Of a stretch of 64,000 nucleotides of DNA, positions 33,687 to 45,990 are shown one piece after another. A model generated the notes under the pieces. The model was not told the origin of the DNA. It worked only from the letters and a program-made list of their open reading frames with translations, and searched no databases. Numbering within the stretch: position 1 is the first letter of the stretch; every line of letters starts with the position of its first letter. The position numbers and the translations under genes were made by a program. This DNA comes from Puccinellia tenuiflora (taxonomy: Eukaryota > Streptophyta > Magnoliopsida > Poales > Poaceae), in assembly GCA_012064385.1 (NCBI GenBank), contig QRDG01000606.1, positions 248,001 to 312,000 on the forward strand. The letters run 5' to 3'.

Positions 33687-33756
33687 GAAGAAGAAGAAGA
33701 AGAAGAAGAAGAAGAAGAAGAAGAAGAAGAAGAAGAAGAAGAAGAAGAAGAGGAAG
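33687..33756 (+). repeat. (GAA)n trinucleotide tract, about 23 units
   Basis: Perfect GAA repeats encoding poly-Glu in exon 1 of the antisense gene. Long enough to be polymorphic. Confidence 0.95.
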
Positions 33757-36264
33757 CCGACGACAACGAGGGCGCCGCCAGCAACCGCACCCACAACTGG
33801 GTTTGCTCTGGAGTGGAGGAAGGCGAGCTGGGAGGTATGGCAGCTGATGGCGTCATTACTCCGTCTTCTGAGACTGTGCCGACTTGGCGATCCGCCTTTG
33901 GCGACCCATCCCCGATGCCAATTAAAGACGAACGGGTACTGCTCTCTTCTCATGTCGCCCAGGGGTTTTTCTTTGCCGCCTTCGGCTTTCCTGATAGAGA
34001 TCCTAGACCATTACGGCCTCCAGCTCCACAACATCACCCCCAATAGCCTCCTATACATCTCCGGCTTTGTAGCACTATTCGAAGGATACTTAGGATTAGC
34101 TCCTAGGTTAGACTTCTTCCAATACTGCTGCGGAGTCAAGAGGCATACTGTCAACAAGGAGCTGCTGGTTGCCGGCTCCATCAGTTTCAACATGCACCGG
34201 GACATAGATTGGTACCCTTAGGTGTCGATCATTGATTCGGCAAAAGGGTGGGCGTCCACCTTCTTCTACTACAATGATGTGGCGCCTCCGAATAGACTGC
34301 AGGGGCTCGCCGCCTTCGAGGACAGAGCCGGCACGCCCCTGCCCTCATGGAAGAAGAAACCAGCAGCAAAGATGCTGGCTGACCTTGCCGCCATAAAGGC
34401 AAGGATCACGGAGTTAACCTCCGGCTCTCCTCCCTTGACTGGGGAGGACACCATAATTTGCTGGATGAAGAGGCGGATCCAGCCCCTCCAGCAACCGTGC
34501 CCGCCTTCTGTGCGAGTACACGGATGATAAGTCTGATCCGATGCGGACCAGCAAAAAAGACCTGTCCGAAGACCTCTTTGAGGCACGCTTCAACAGGTTG
34601 ATCAAAGCTCGGCCTAACGAAGGCCGTCAATATGAAGAATCGCTGCCGATGTACACGGCTGCCAACCCTCCCCCAAAGGTACTTTGTCCAATGCCAGATC
34701 AAAGTTCAATTCTTTGGGCTTTCAGCTTTATATTGACAGTTTAACGTGCATTCTGCTCTAGATTCCCGGAGTCTCCACCGCTCGTCCCGCCCCTACGCTG
34801 TCATCCAGCAAGGCAACTAAACGGGCCATCTCCTTCTCTTTGGTGTCTGTAGAAAGCCGGAAGTGGAAAAGCCAATCACTCACGATTGGCGCCAAGTCGT
34901 CTGAGGACGATGACGCCCTTGCTGGGCTTAATATTCCCACCAAGAAGTAAGCCAGCCAAAACACTACTCTCTTTGCTTTGCAGATTTGCCGGATTTTCCA
35001 TTCTTAACTCTTTGACTATGCAGGCTGAAGAAAGCCGCACCTTTGAAGCAAAAGGTGTTGGCTGTGCGGAAGAAGCCTTCTCCCGCTGTTCCTCCCCCAA
35101 CTCCTTCGGCAACCAAGCCGATACCAGCGGAGGAACGCTCCGCCCACACCATGTTGGGAGGTCCATCTCTTGGCAGAGCTGGAATTACATCTCCCGACAA
35201 GTGGACGGAGATGACAGGAAAGGTGACAGAGCCTTCCCCTCCACCTAGGGCTGAAGCTTCGGCTAATGATGCCCCAACTTTTCCTCCGATAAAGGCGGGA
35301 CTTTTGACAAAGAGGGCCACATTAAGCCGGAGTTCATGAGACGGTTTATGCGAGTTCCACGCCTACCCCGGAAGAAGGGGACGACTCTTCGGGATGATGA
35401 GCCGAGTGAAACTCCGGCCTATGACACGTATGATGTCATAGACATCCTTGAAGATCAGCAAAATTACTTTGCTGAAAGCTTTGAAGCCCTAATCGCTATT
35501 CTCCGCGAGCACTACCAGGTAATCTTAACCCAGTAGCCCCCGAGCACTATGACGGGTTTCATTCTCTGACAAGTCGACATAGTGGTCCAAGTCACTGCGT
35601 ATGCAGACTTTAATCATCTTAGCCCCCAAGCGCTAAGACGTCATAAAATAGCCGAATTACTCTTCAATCTAGCTTTAAGCTTTTAGCGCCTCCCTACGCA
35701 GATTCATCGCCGCATTGGGGCTGAAACCATCAATTTTTTGGGTGTGCGAAACCAGGAGATACGCCGACTGAAGACCGAGTTGGCCAGCAAGGATGCAATC
35801 ATTGCCGGCTTTGAGGCTGATCGCGTCACATATCAAGGTATGAATACCGCAACTTCTTAGTCCTTTGTATCTGGCTTTTCTGTTTATACTGCTAACATTT
35901 TGTCTGCCGCAGACACCATCAACAAGGCCAAGGAGTTTGCCGAAAATGTGGGCAGCATCGACCGGCTCCGCGACGAGAACATTGAGCTTAATAAGCTAAA
36001 CCAATCAATGTCGACGGAACTCAAGACGGCCAAGGAGAGCCTACTCAAAGCCGAGCAGGCCTTGGAGACGGAGAGGCAAAAACATAATGACGCTCTCCGT
36101 GAAGTCCAAGACCGGCTCGATAAAAGGCTTGACAAGTCGGTGGCTATTGACGACCAACTTCTGAGTAAGTCTTATTTAAAGACCTTGTACTCATTGCTTT
36201 TGCCGAAGCCATTTGAGATTGTAACTTTGATCTTCGCTTTTACCAGCTCCAGCAGGTTACGGCC

Positions 36265-37808
36265 TGATGCATGTAAAATGCATACATGAACTTTGCATTA
36301 TAATACTCATATTTCAATCATATTTGGTTACATCATTGTTTTATAAGGATTTTGGGAAGATTTCACAGTTTTCCTATTTTTCTGGAATTAACCCTGCACT
36401 GGCAGAAAAACCCTATTTTCTATATTTTGATGTTTCAGGGACCCAAACGATGTCCAAATGACCTAATATTTTGCAGGGATCATTTCTTGGAAGGAACGAA
36501 GCGTAGGAGCGAAGGAAGTGAACAAACGGAGACCCGAGGGCCAAAAGAGGTGGGCCCACGCGGCCAGATTCCTTGGCCGCGTGGGACCCCCCATCTTGGG
36601 CCTCGTGGCTTCGATGCCATCCGTTTTCATCTCCGTGGCTTCGTCTTGACCTAAAACCGACTATAAAATAGTCCCCCGACGGCTTTTGCGAGGAGGCGGC
36701 GGAGAAACACAAAACCAAGAAACAGGTGACAGAAGGCTGCCGCCGGAGAAGATCGGAGGGGGGGAAACACCACCGGAATAACCTCCGGAAGGCTCCTCCA
36801 TCCCCCCTCCGGAGTCTCCATCAACACCACCGTCAAGACCAGCACCATCTCCATCACCATCTTCGTGATCCACTTCATCCCCCTCATAGTTTGAGATAGT
36901 TCGAACCCTAGCTATTGTCTAAGTACTATTGTACATGTTTGTGAATTGCTACTTGTCATTGTTTTGTGGGGAGATTATATTTTCAGATTTTGTTGTATCA
37001 CTTATACCATTGAATCATATCATGTCTTCGCGTCGTGAGTAGTTCTCTCATGTTCCTGGGGGCATAGGATGGATTGGCAATAATTTTCACTTAACTTGTG
37101 TCGAGTATTTGGTCAAGTTTTTATCTTTTATGACTGTCTTGATGTACAATGTATGAAGTGCACCATATATTGAGTAATGCATGAAGGTGCTATCACACTA
37201 GTGTGATGGAATGGGTAGGACCTAGGAGGACACGTAAACCTTGGTATAATACATGAACTTACATTAGGAGGGGATTTATATCGGGGACCTTAGAGTGTAA
37301 TGCTATGGTGGGACTTTAAGTCTTAATAATTCTTGTGCAGTCATTTACTTGGCCACATGATCCATCATAAGGGGTTTAGTTTATTTATTTAACTACACCT
37401 AATTATGGCTCCGTCCAAACAAGATTAAAACTTGACAAAATGTTTACCTTGTTGTTCTAGAAATATTTATGCCATGAAATCCATGTAGCCCTTGGGAACG
37501 TTTTCCACCTATAAGAAACACACCACTCAAGCTTGTCCCGTTGCTGCATAGAGGATTGGGCTTTCTCTCTTTGAGAGCTTTCACTTGTCATATTTTATTT
37601 TCAGCTTTTTACTTTATTGCAAACTCTACACCAAAAACCCAAAACACTTGCATCATTTAATCATTTTAGTTTGTCTAGTGCATAGATAATAAGAGAAGTG
37701 ACACTCTTATTTGAGAGGATAAATACTTATACCTTCTACTCCTCGTGGGATCGATACTAATACTTACACATCGAAGATTTCAACGATCCCCTATACTTGT
37801 GGGTATCA
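36265..37808 (+). mobile_element. Solo LTR with perfect 5-bp target duplication CGGCC
   Basis: It starts TGATGCATGTAAAATGC and ends GTGGGTATCA, 1544 bp. CGGCC precedes it (36260-36264) and follows it (37809-37813). A CTATAAAATAG box lies at about 36661. Joining the flanks restores the reading frame of the antisense gene of element A, confirming precise insertion followed by LTR-LTR recombination. Confidence 0.9.
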
Positions 37809-38280
37809 CGGCCATGAGCTGACAGCGAACAACCGCCTTGACCGGATTCTCGAGGTAGGAGAACTTCTCCCAAGGATCCTTTCTTCGGGCAGGTCCTTTG
37901 TCGAGAAGTACTTTCCCGGCAACCCCGAACCACTGGCCGACCTCACAAGCCTGCCGGCTGAGCTGGATGAAGCAACGTCATATTTTGATGAACGGCTTCG
38001 ATCCAGCATCCGGGGAGGCCTGAAGATGGCTCTGGGCTTGATGATGGCGCACTATCTAGAGGCGGAAGCTTGGCGCGTCACGGCCGGCTTTCCTCTTGAA
38101 AAAGAGGATGGCACTCCTTTAGAGGAGAAGGACCGAAAGGCAATTCTCCACTCCGTATTCGGGTATGCCAGCAAGGTCGCGAAGATGGTCTCCGTCACCA
38201 CCATCTTTAAGGAAGTGCCGTGTCCGCCGACTCCCGTCCAGTGTGAAGATGAATGCGAAGAGGCGGATAAAACTGCATGA

Positions 38281-38805
38281 GCCGAATTTTCTCTTTAAGT
38301 CGGCTATTCCTGAAAGATGTAACATATGCTGTTAAGTCGTCCAAACAATATTTATTTCTGTTTGTAAATCAAGTAAGTCTTTTGCTATAATTTAAGTCAG
38401 CTTTTTAGATGCGAATTTGCAATTTTTTATGCCATCAGTTTTCTGGCCTTGACACCTTAGCCTTTAAGCGCCGACAAACCTATTGCAGAACAACTTGCTG
38501 AGCAACAGGGTATTTGGAACCAATCTGTTTAGACCCAGAACAAGCGCCGCCTTTTGGTGCCGAGACGCTTTGAAGCAACCCGGCGCAAAAAGCTCTCAGA
38601 AGAACACTTTTAGGCAAAAACGTTGTTTTTCATCGCCTTAAGGCAGATTAAACATGAAAGATACAGTTTACCAACGAGCAACACAGGAAATTTCGGGTAA
38701 ACATTATATATCAATAAGATCATTGGGAAATAAAGATGGTACTGATTCTCGAATTGCACATGAGAGGAACCAATTTTTATTTCATGATCACATTGACATG
38801 GTTAC
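38281..38805 (+). other. Element A sequence between antisense gene end and element B
   Basis: Noncoding, with no clear motif. It includes 3' flank of the antisense gene and the 5' target half for element B (GTTAC at 38801-38805). Confidence 0.5.
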
Positions 38806-39718
38806 TGTCGTGTCTTGGATACCCCCTTTTTAGGTTCGGCACGGGGTGCGAAGGAGGCTGGGAGACGCCTACTTCTGGGAGAACCTCGTCGAGACCTCCG
38901 ATCTACATACTCGCAAGCAACACAGAGGCATAGGGAGTTTACCCAGGTTCAGGCTGCCCGGAAGCTAAAAGCCCTACTCCTGCATGTCTGGATTGAGTGG
39001 TTTATGATGGTGTAGCTTAGAGAGGTGGACGCAGGTGAGAACCCGGGAGGTGTTGGCTAGAGGTTGAAGACGAGCAGATCCTGTCCCGGAGGAGATCACC
39101 TCTCGCTTGTGCTACTCTCGTCTGGTGCGCTACCTAGCCTAGCCTCCGACTCTCTGGAATTCCGTCAGGAAATCTCCCTCCCTTTCCCTCAGGTGCCTTG
39201 GTCCTCCTTTTATAGGCTAAGAGGATCCCACAAGGGCACCTTTGGGGGCGAAGGGGTTTTAGGCGGGAAAACCCCTCCGGGTTCTACTTATGGGGCGACG
39301 TGGCCTCTTCTCGTCCAAGTATTCTTCTGAGGGGGGTTAGGTGCGGTCGCCCGCCTTTTGCAGGGCGGACGGACAAAGGATGATACCTTTACCGACCGTG
39401 TCCCCCCGCGGCGCCTCCATCTTCTTGGCACTCAAGTCTTCTAGGAGCTTCCAGCCGGAGCTAGCAAGCTTATCCTCCTGCCGGGCGTCTGGGTCCCCGA
39501 GACCTCCACGTCGTCTGCCGGGTTGAGGGCGACCCCGGGAGGTCCCCCAGCCCTTAGTCGTGGTTTTCGATGCCGTCCTTGTTTGGTTGCCATGGGGCAG
39601 ATGGGGGGCCCATCTGCCAGTCTTGTACCCTTGCCTTGTTCGCCTTCTTTGTGGGCCCACTGGTGGTAGACCCACTTTGACCGCATTAGGGGGAACCCCG
39701 TATTCCACTGTTGCGACA
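38806..39718 (-). repeat. 3' LTR of element B
   Basis: On the minus strand it starts TGTCGCAACAGTGG at 39718 and ends AAGACACGACA at 38806, 913 bp. A TATAAAAGG box lies at 39214-39206 on the minus strand. Confidence 0.8.
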
Positions 39719-40149
39719 GTAGCCCCCAGGCATAGTCCCGGCGGCCACGTCCTTCTGGTGCCGGGGCTATGACCATAAAAGTCAAAGTGGGTCCCCGGCT
39801 TCATGTCTTGACTGTCTTGTCCCATCTGTCAGGGACGCGCCCGCAGGGGAGCAGTGCGAGCCCGCGGGTCTTCTTTGCCTTGGTGAACGTTGTGATCCGC
39901 ATGGATTGCCAAAACCCGTCTTGAATCCAACGGGAGGAAGCATCCCGAACGGAACGTCTCCTCGATCCCCACGCCGGCCAGAGCGATGGGGCCACGACGC
40001 GACGCGTGGGATGCCCATTAAGCCACGGCTCGTGGGAATTGTAGCCATTACTGCTCCTAAATCGCAGAAATCCTCAAATCGCCGCCCAATCGCCCTTCGT
40101 CTTCCTCCTTCTTGCCATACACCGTGCGTCTCTCCCTCTTACCCCACCG
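39719..40149 (+). other. Element B leader between polypurine tract and antisense gene
   Basis: It contains the polypurine tract (minus, 39728-39719) and then GC-rich noncoding sequence that would be promoter and 5' leader of the plus-strand antisense gene. No clear TATA box is seen. Confidence 0.5.
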
Positions 40150-43100
40150 ATGGCGCCCAAGCGGAGAAGAGGAGCAGTGAGGAAAGTGAAGCAACCCGCC
40201 GGGAGAAAGAAGACAGCGAAGGGCCCCGCCCGGACCGCTCCCCTTTCTTCGCCGAGGGTAAACCGAGCCTTGTTCTCCCCAAGCATGTTCGCGAGCGAGG
40301 AGGGGATTGCTCATGCCCACGGCGTGCTTGCCACGGAATTCCTTGGGGGCGACTAGCTGGAGATCCACCCGGACGCAAGCCCCTAGCGAGAAGGCGAATT
40401 GGCGACCTTCAACGACTTCTTCGTGATGGGATTGCTCCCTCCTTTTTCCGTTTTCTTCATGGCAGTCTTGGAAGCGTTCGGGCTGCATATGCTCCATCTA
40501 CACCCGAACGCGATGCTGATCTTGGCTACCTTTCCATACGCTTGCGAAGCATTCGTCGGCGTGATGCCCTCCGTGGCATTGTTCCTACACTACTTCATGC
40601 CCCGCACGGGGAGGTCGAGGTGGATAGCGGGCGTAGTGTCCTTCTGCCTCAAGAAAGAAATAGCGCACTAGTACCCGGAAGCGAAGATCCATCCCAACTG
40701 GGGAGAGTGGAGGCGGAACTGGTACTACATCTTGGCGGACAACCTCAGCCCTCATCTTCAGGTGCCAACTGCCCCAGCCGAGAGCTTAGCCAACTCCAGG
40801 GATGTAAGCTCTCAAGACGAAGCCCTCCTCCCGGTCATTAGGAGGCTGGCCGAGCTCCGCGATAGCAAGGTGACTTGCGCTATGATTATTGGTGACTTCG
40901 TCCGGCGAGGGATCGCCCCGCTGTAGCGTAGGCCTCAGCCGTTGTGGGAGGTCCGCCAGGAGATCGGGACCTGGGTATCGTTGAAGTTGCTGAGGGGGAA
41001 GATGGCCTTCTTGATCCCAGGGGAGCCATACTGTCTTCCGCCGGGAGTCCTCTCATTGCTCGACTGTCCTGAGGGTGGAGACGTCGTGCCTCCCATATCG
41101 TAGTGCAATGCCTACGGGCTCCAGGGTACCGAGTTCTTGGACCCGCCCCCGGTGCCCAAGCAGTCGATGGCCCGCCGTAGGTCCTTGATGGCAGTGGGGC
41201 CGCCCTTCGGTGACTTTTCCCCGGAAGAACCCGGGCCCTTTGGCGATGAAGACGAGGAAGAGGCGGCCCCGAAAGAGCAGTCCCATCGCTCACCCCCCGC
41301 ACCCCTCCGAAGTGAAGGGGAAGTGCCTGTGAGTGGAGGAGGTGCTGAGGTAGAGCCGCTCCGAACATGTCGGCAGGGCAGGAGTCGGACAGAGGATCCG
41401 AAGCCCTCCCGCCCTCGATTCTTGCTAACGAGGGAGACAACGAGAGCATGTCGGCACCAGATCTATTCGGAGATTGGGTGGGAAGGCGATGGGGCTTCTC
41501 CGGCGCCAAACGAGCCCTGAGGTAAGTCTGGATGTAACGCCCCAAGATCGGTATTATGCAGATTTTAGCGTTCCAGCCAAATCCGCATAATAACGATCCT
41601 AAAGGACACCCACCAGGCATAACGTGCAGGTCGCAACACGCACGTTATGCGGGTGGAATTGTGATAACATTACAATAGTTCTCGATGGAACCCACAAAAC
41701 AACATATATACAACAACGACTCACCGAGTCAAGAACAACAAAGATACAATACAAAGATCCAAAATAACAACGGAAGCGGGTAGTGTCCGGCTACGGACAA
41801 GAAACAAAATTGGACTAAGAGTCCTGAAGATAAACGAGGCACCATATCCCTGCCCAGGCCAAGTCGGAGGGATTCCCAATCTAACGTCGTCAGACTTCAA
41901 ACCTGTTGGCTGCATTGGAATAGCAGCCCCGAAGGGGTCAGCACTAGTAGAAGTACTGGCAAGTAATTCTCACAAGATATCAAAGCTGGAATTCCGGGGG
42001 AAGAGGGTTAGCGATTGAAGCGGCGGCAAGCAGCACTAACAACTTATAGATACACGCTACAACTTTCGTCTAAAGAGACAAGGTAAGAGAGCGCATAAGA
42101 AACCAACTAAACTACTCACCACATCAAAAACCCGCCCAAGTATTACTCCCTTGATCAACCACCCGCGAGGAAGCAATCAGGGCAACTCACACCGTGGACA
42201 AGTTTTATGGGTTATTATTCAAGTAATCTATCTTACTAGTCAAGTTATAATCATTAGGTGCAAGTTGTCTATGATCTTTTTAGCCAGCGCATTTCACCAA
42301 GTCGTCCATAACCGCGGACACGGCTTTTCGAAAAGATTTCACCCTGCAGGTATGCACCAATGAACCCACACGCATCGAAACACTCGCTTAGATGTGTACC
42401 GGTGGAGGTTTCGACGCAATACTTCCCTTCTCTACAAACAAGTCCAGGGAGCCACCTAGCTAGGTCTGATCCACCTTGAGAGTCCGGCCGAAGCTTCGAG
42501 GTGGTCCTAACTGTTTGCGACTACGTGCTAGGTGACACAGACTACCATGAGAATGGTCACTTCGCATCATACCGCAAGCCCTACCGTAAGTAACCACGTA
42601 TCCATCATCATCTTACCTTCTCATCATCATCATCATCGTTATACGTGCGCAAATGGAAACACCCGAACTACTTGTGGCACCTGGACAGGTTTGAGGATCC
42701 GGTAATAGATTGCGGGGAGGCCCATAGAACTCCCACATGTGGTTAGTGCGCTCAGTCTTGGATCAGTGGAAAAGAACTCGGGTCCTAGGCGAACTAGCAG
42801 AACAAAACGCCACGATTAGCCTTCCGCCGGTGTCTTATCTTTATTAAGTTATTCCCATCGCAACAGAAAATAAAGATTACCATTTAAGTTGAGCCTAGCT
42901 ATCATGTTAACAACAAGACTATATAAAGAGACAACAGGACTCAAGCAAAGCACCTAAGCATGTACTACGACTTGCAAGGCTAACAAGGTAAACAAGCAAC
43001 AGGTAATAGGATGTGGGGGTGTGTCTATATCATGGCTGTCAGGTAAACCTGCAAATAGGATTGGGACACAAGCATCGTGACATAAGGCTAGCAAGGAACA

Positions 43101-45990
43101 ACAGATAGGACGTGTAAGAGACAGAAAACAAGCAAAGATAGCAAGGAAGTATCACTTGCCTGCAATCCGGTAGAGGTAGCAGAACTTGTCGTTACTCACA
43201 TCAACTCAACGTCCTATTCCTGAAGAAGCAACAAACACTGGGCCACGGAAAAGATGCATTTTACTCTATGGCAAAAGAAGCGGCATGTGGATGACATGAT
43301 GCATGACAAATTAAAAGAGATCCAATTTTATTTCTAACACATGGCAAATCATTTTAAATGAGATCGGTGCAAAATATAGATGCATCGGACAAAACCCCAT
43401 AATTAAATTGATTTAATTTGACTAAATGGATAAAAGTTCGATGTTAATTAAGCATGCATGATTTTATAAGATACACAGATATGGTATATAGGGTTTAGGG
43501 TTAGGGTCACACATCGGAACGAGGATCTTCAGATTTGGAAACCACCGTCTTCGGATCGAAGAGGAAGTAGTCGAAGTAGTCGTCCGTCCGGAGTCGAAGT
43601 AGTCGAGGTAGTCGATGTCGTGGAAGTAGTCGTACTCGGGTCGTCGTTGTTCGCGGCATCGGAGAACTCGGTGGGTTCCGGTTGAGGTAGACCTTGGCGG
43701 ATTCCTGTGCACGGCGTCGGAGATGGACGGGAACGGCTTCACGACGGGAGCGTCCGGGTTCACGACACGGAGGCGCGCACACGGGTCTTCATGTCGGGAA
43801 AACGGGAACACGGGAATGGAACCACGGAGACGGAAACTGGGGAACACAGCGGGGAACATCCACGGGACGACACGGCCACGAAAAAGGAGCCAGGTCTTCT
43901 TGCGGGCATTTTGTCAAACAGGTTGTGGGCACCGGGAAAACGAGGACGAGGACACACGGCAGCAGCACATGCAGAGCACGGGTCGGAGACGGAGAGGAGA
44001 AGGTCGGCCGGCCATGGGAGGACCTAGGAAAGGGGAGGCCGGAGCTGAGCAGGAGGAGGCCGGCTGGGAAGAGAGGTGGAAGGGGGCCGGAGGAGGTGGC
44101 CATGGCGGGAGCAGGGCGTGGGGGAGCAGGCCGGCCTGGGCGCCAGGAGAGGAGGGGCCGCGACAGAGGGAAGGTGAGGAAAGGGGCGGCGGCGCCGAAG
44201 CAGGGGACGTACGGGAGGCGGCGCGCGGAGAGCAGGCGGCAGGGAGGAGCAGAGGCGCGGCGGCGCGATGGTCGACGGGGAGGCGGCCGACGCGGCGTCG
44301 CGGAGGAGGCGAAGCAGCGGCCGGGGCGGCGGAGAGCTCGCGGCGGGGACGGTCGGGAGCGGGCAGATGCGGGGAGGCGACGAGGAGCACGGCAGGGACG
44401 GGGCGCGCGCTGGGGGAGAGAAAGGAGCGGCGCACGGGGAGGAATTGAGTAGGGGAACGGCGGGAAGGCTGGCCGGCAGCGGCCGGTCGGCCGGAGAGGG
44501 AGGTGGGCAAGGTGCGAGTCGGGGCGTCGGAGGAAGAAGGAAGGAGAGGATGCGGGATAGAGAGGAAGAAAGGGAAGAGGGGGAAGAATAAAAGAAAAAG
44601 GGAAGGGGCCCTAAAAGAAAAGAAAAAGGACCCAGTTGAGAGGTGGAAGGGCGCGATTGCGATACGACGAAAAAGGAAGAGGGTGGCTGCAAGAGGCAGG
44701 GGGTGGGAAAGGAAAAAGACCAGGGGCAGGATTAGGGTTTGCTCTATGGTTTGCTTGCTGGGCTTTGGGCCGGATTGGGCTACCCTCTCGCAATTCTCAA
44801 AATTATTTTATTTTGCAAACTAAATTTGGCAATTAATTTTAGAAAACGGAGACAAACGTCTCGATAAAACTTTTCCGACAATTTTAGCAAAAAAATAGGG
44901 TTTAATAAAAATAGTTTTTTTGTTGCCAAAAATATGCGATGCGACGATCCTGATGTCATGATGATGCAAAAAGGAAAACAAACAAAAACTAATTTGGGGA
45001 AAACCCCGGGACATTACACTAGACTCCTGCCTCGATCCTTCCGTGCTTGCCAGGGATTGCGGCCGCCCTGACCGTCGGCATGCGTTTGCAGGTCCTCCGG
45101 GCCCGGAAGCCCCCAGAAGCATGCTCGTGTCGACGAAGATGAGGAGGCGGGAGAAGTCGTGGAGAGCTCCGCGGCGGTTGCGGAGGAGTTCCTGTCTCCT
45201 ATCAGGACCTCTCCGGGGGCCGGATCCCCGGAGAGGAGCCGACGGGTCACCGCCGATGGCAGCCCGGATGTCGCCCCCTCGTGGGCAGGAACATGTCGCC
45301 CCACTTCGGGACCCGGCAGATTCCGTGCCGTCTTCAGTTAACTCCTTCCGTTGTCGTCTTTGTCACCCCCGGGTGACCGTGGTATCACCCCCAGGGGCTG
45401 ACATTTCGTTGTCGATGCAGATCATGAAGCGGAGGACCGCGCCGGGGGCGAGGGCGAAGTTGAGCCCCCAGCGGTCTGCCCAGAACTTGGCGCCGAGACT
45501 GATCAGGCTCCCGGCGGTGCCTCAACGTCGAGGCCCGCGAGTCCCCACCCTAACCCACGGGCAGCAGACCCGTCGCCAGGGTTTTCGAGGACGTTCCCCA
45601 ATGTCGGGGAGTTCTTGGCCTTTGCAAAGGCCGAGATTGAGCGGCAGGCGCCCTCACCCTCCTCCCGGGACGAGGAAGTGCACGCCCGAGAGGAGCGGGT
45701 GGCAGCGGATGAGGAGATACTCAATGCTCGCGAGCTTAGTCTGTCTCGTCAGCAGGAAGAGCTGCAGCAGTGTCTCTGTACGTTTGAGGCTCAGGAGAAG
45801 GCCTACCTCGAGGCAGAGCAGATGTTCCAGACCAGGGCGGCCCTCGACGAGGAACGCCTGGAGCAAGGGATGCTGAACCTGCCAGGTGAACGACCTGGAG
45901 GGCCTCACCCCCGAGATGTTGTCTGATCCCGAGGTAACCCGCCAGGTGAACGAGATCATGAAGTATCTCTCCCGCAAGGACGACAAGTGA
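40150..45990 (+). pseudogene. Antisense putative gypsy-type transposon protein gene of element B, intron holds an insertion
   Basis: ATG 40150 starts MAPKRRRGAVRKVKQPAGRK, a basic N-terminus. The family domain follows: FNDFFVMGLLPPFSVFFMAV, FGLHMLHLHPNAMLI and ACEAFVGVMPSVALFLHYF. Stops at about 40354, 40384, 40669, 40924 and 41101 fall in a frame that otherwise continues to an acidic region (GDEDEEEAAPKEQ). A GTAAGT donor follows at 41522. The intron (41522-45053) contains the 3.5-kb insert and ends TGCTTGCCAG. Downstream exons encode an Arg/Pro-rich linker and a coiled coil (REERVAADEEILNARELSLS), ending EIMKYLSRKDDK and TGA 45988-45990. Function unknown; several stops make it a pseudogene. 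Confidence 0.6.
41533..45018 (-). mobile_element. Solo-LTR-like insertion of 3.5 kb with CTGGA/CTAGA duplication
   Basis: The ends are TGTAACGCCCCAAG and GGGACATTACA, inverted TGTAA/TTACA termini as in LTRs. The flanks are CTGGA (41528-41532) and CTAGA (45019-45023), a 5-bp duplication with one change. On the minus strand an AT-rich U3-like start is followed by a C/T-rich, then very GC-rich stretch (44590-43500), as in a long LTR leader. No gag or pol frame is found. It lies inside an intron of the antisense gene of element B. Confidence 0.65.

Larger units (their letters stand above)
33429..38280 (+). pseudogene. Antisense, intron-containing putative gypsy-type transposon protein gene of element A
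   Basis: It lies on the strand opposite to gag-pol, between pol and the 3' LTR. Exon 1 (33429-34678) encodes an Ala/Ser-rich N-terminus and a Glu run of about 24. The domain known from grass Ty3 elements as putative gypsy-type transposon follows (LIEILDHYGLQLHNITPNSL, then GYLGLAPRLDFFQYCC), after a frame change near 33990 and with one stop near 34219. Exons 2-6 follow with GT-AG boundaries: 34762-34946, 35024-35518, 35702-35837, 35913-36164 and 36247 onward. Exons 4-5 are coiled coil. Exon 6 is split by a solo LTR (36265-37808) and ends at TGA 38278-38280 with a helical domain (LPAELDEATSYFDERLRSSI). The protein's role is unknown. Frameshifts and the insertion make it inactive. Confidence 0.65.

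Noticed and set aside
33513..33953. 146-codon minus ORF with a long Phe run
   Set aside because: Antisense reading of the GAA tract.
43488..43508. TTTAGGG-like words suggesting telomeric repeats
   Set aside because: Only two to three degenerate units in the middle of an LTR-like insert; also at about 632-645. Too few for an interstitial telomere.
43694..44510. Overlapping long ORFs on both strands (about 200-250 codons, Arg/Gly/Ser/Pro-rich)
   Set aside because: They arise from a GC-rich, stop-poor part of the solo-LTR-like insert. Six frames are almost equally open, and there is no domain or codon bias.
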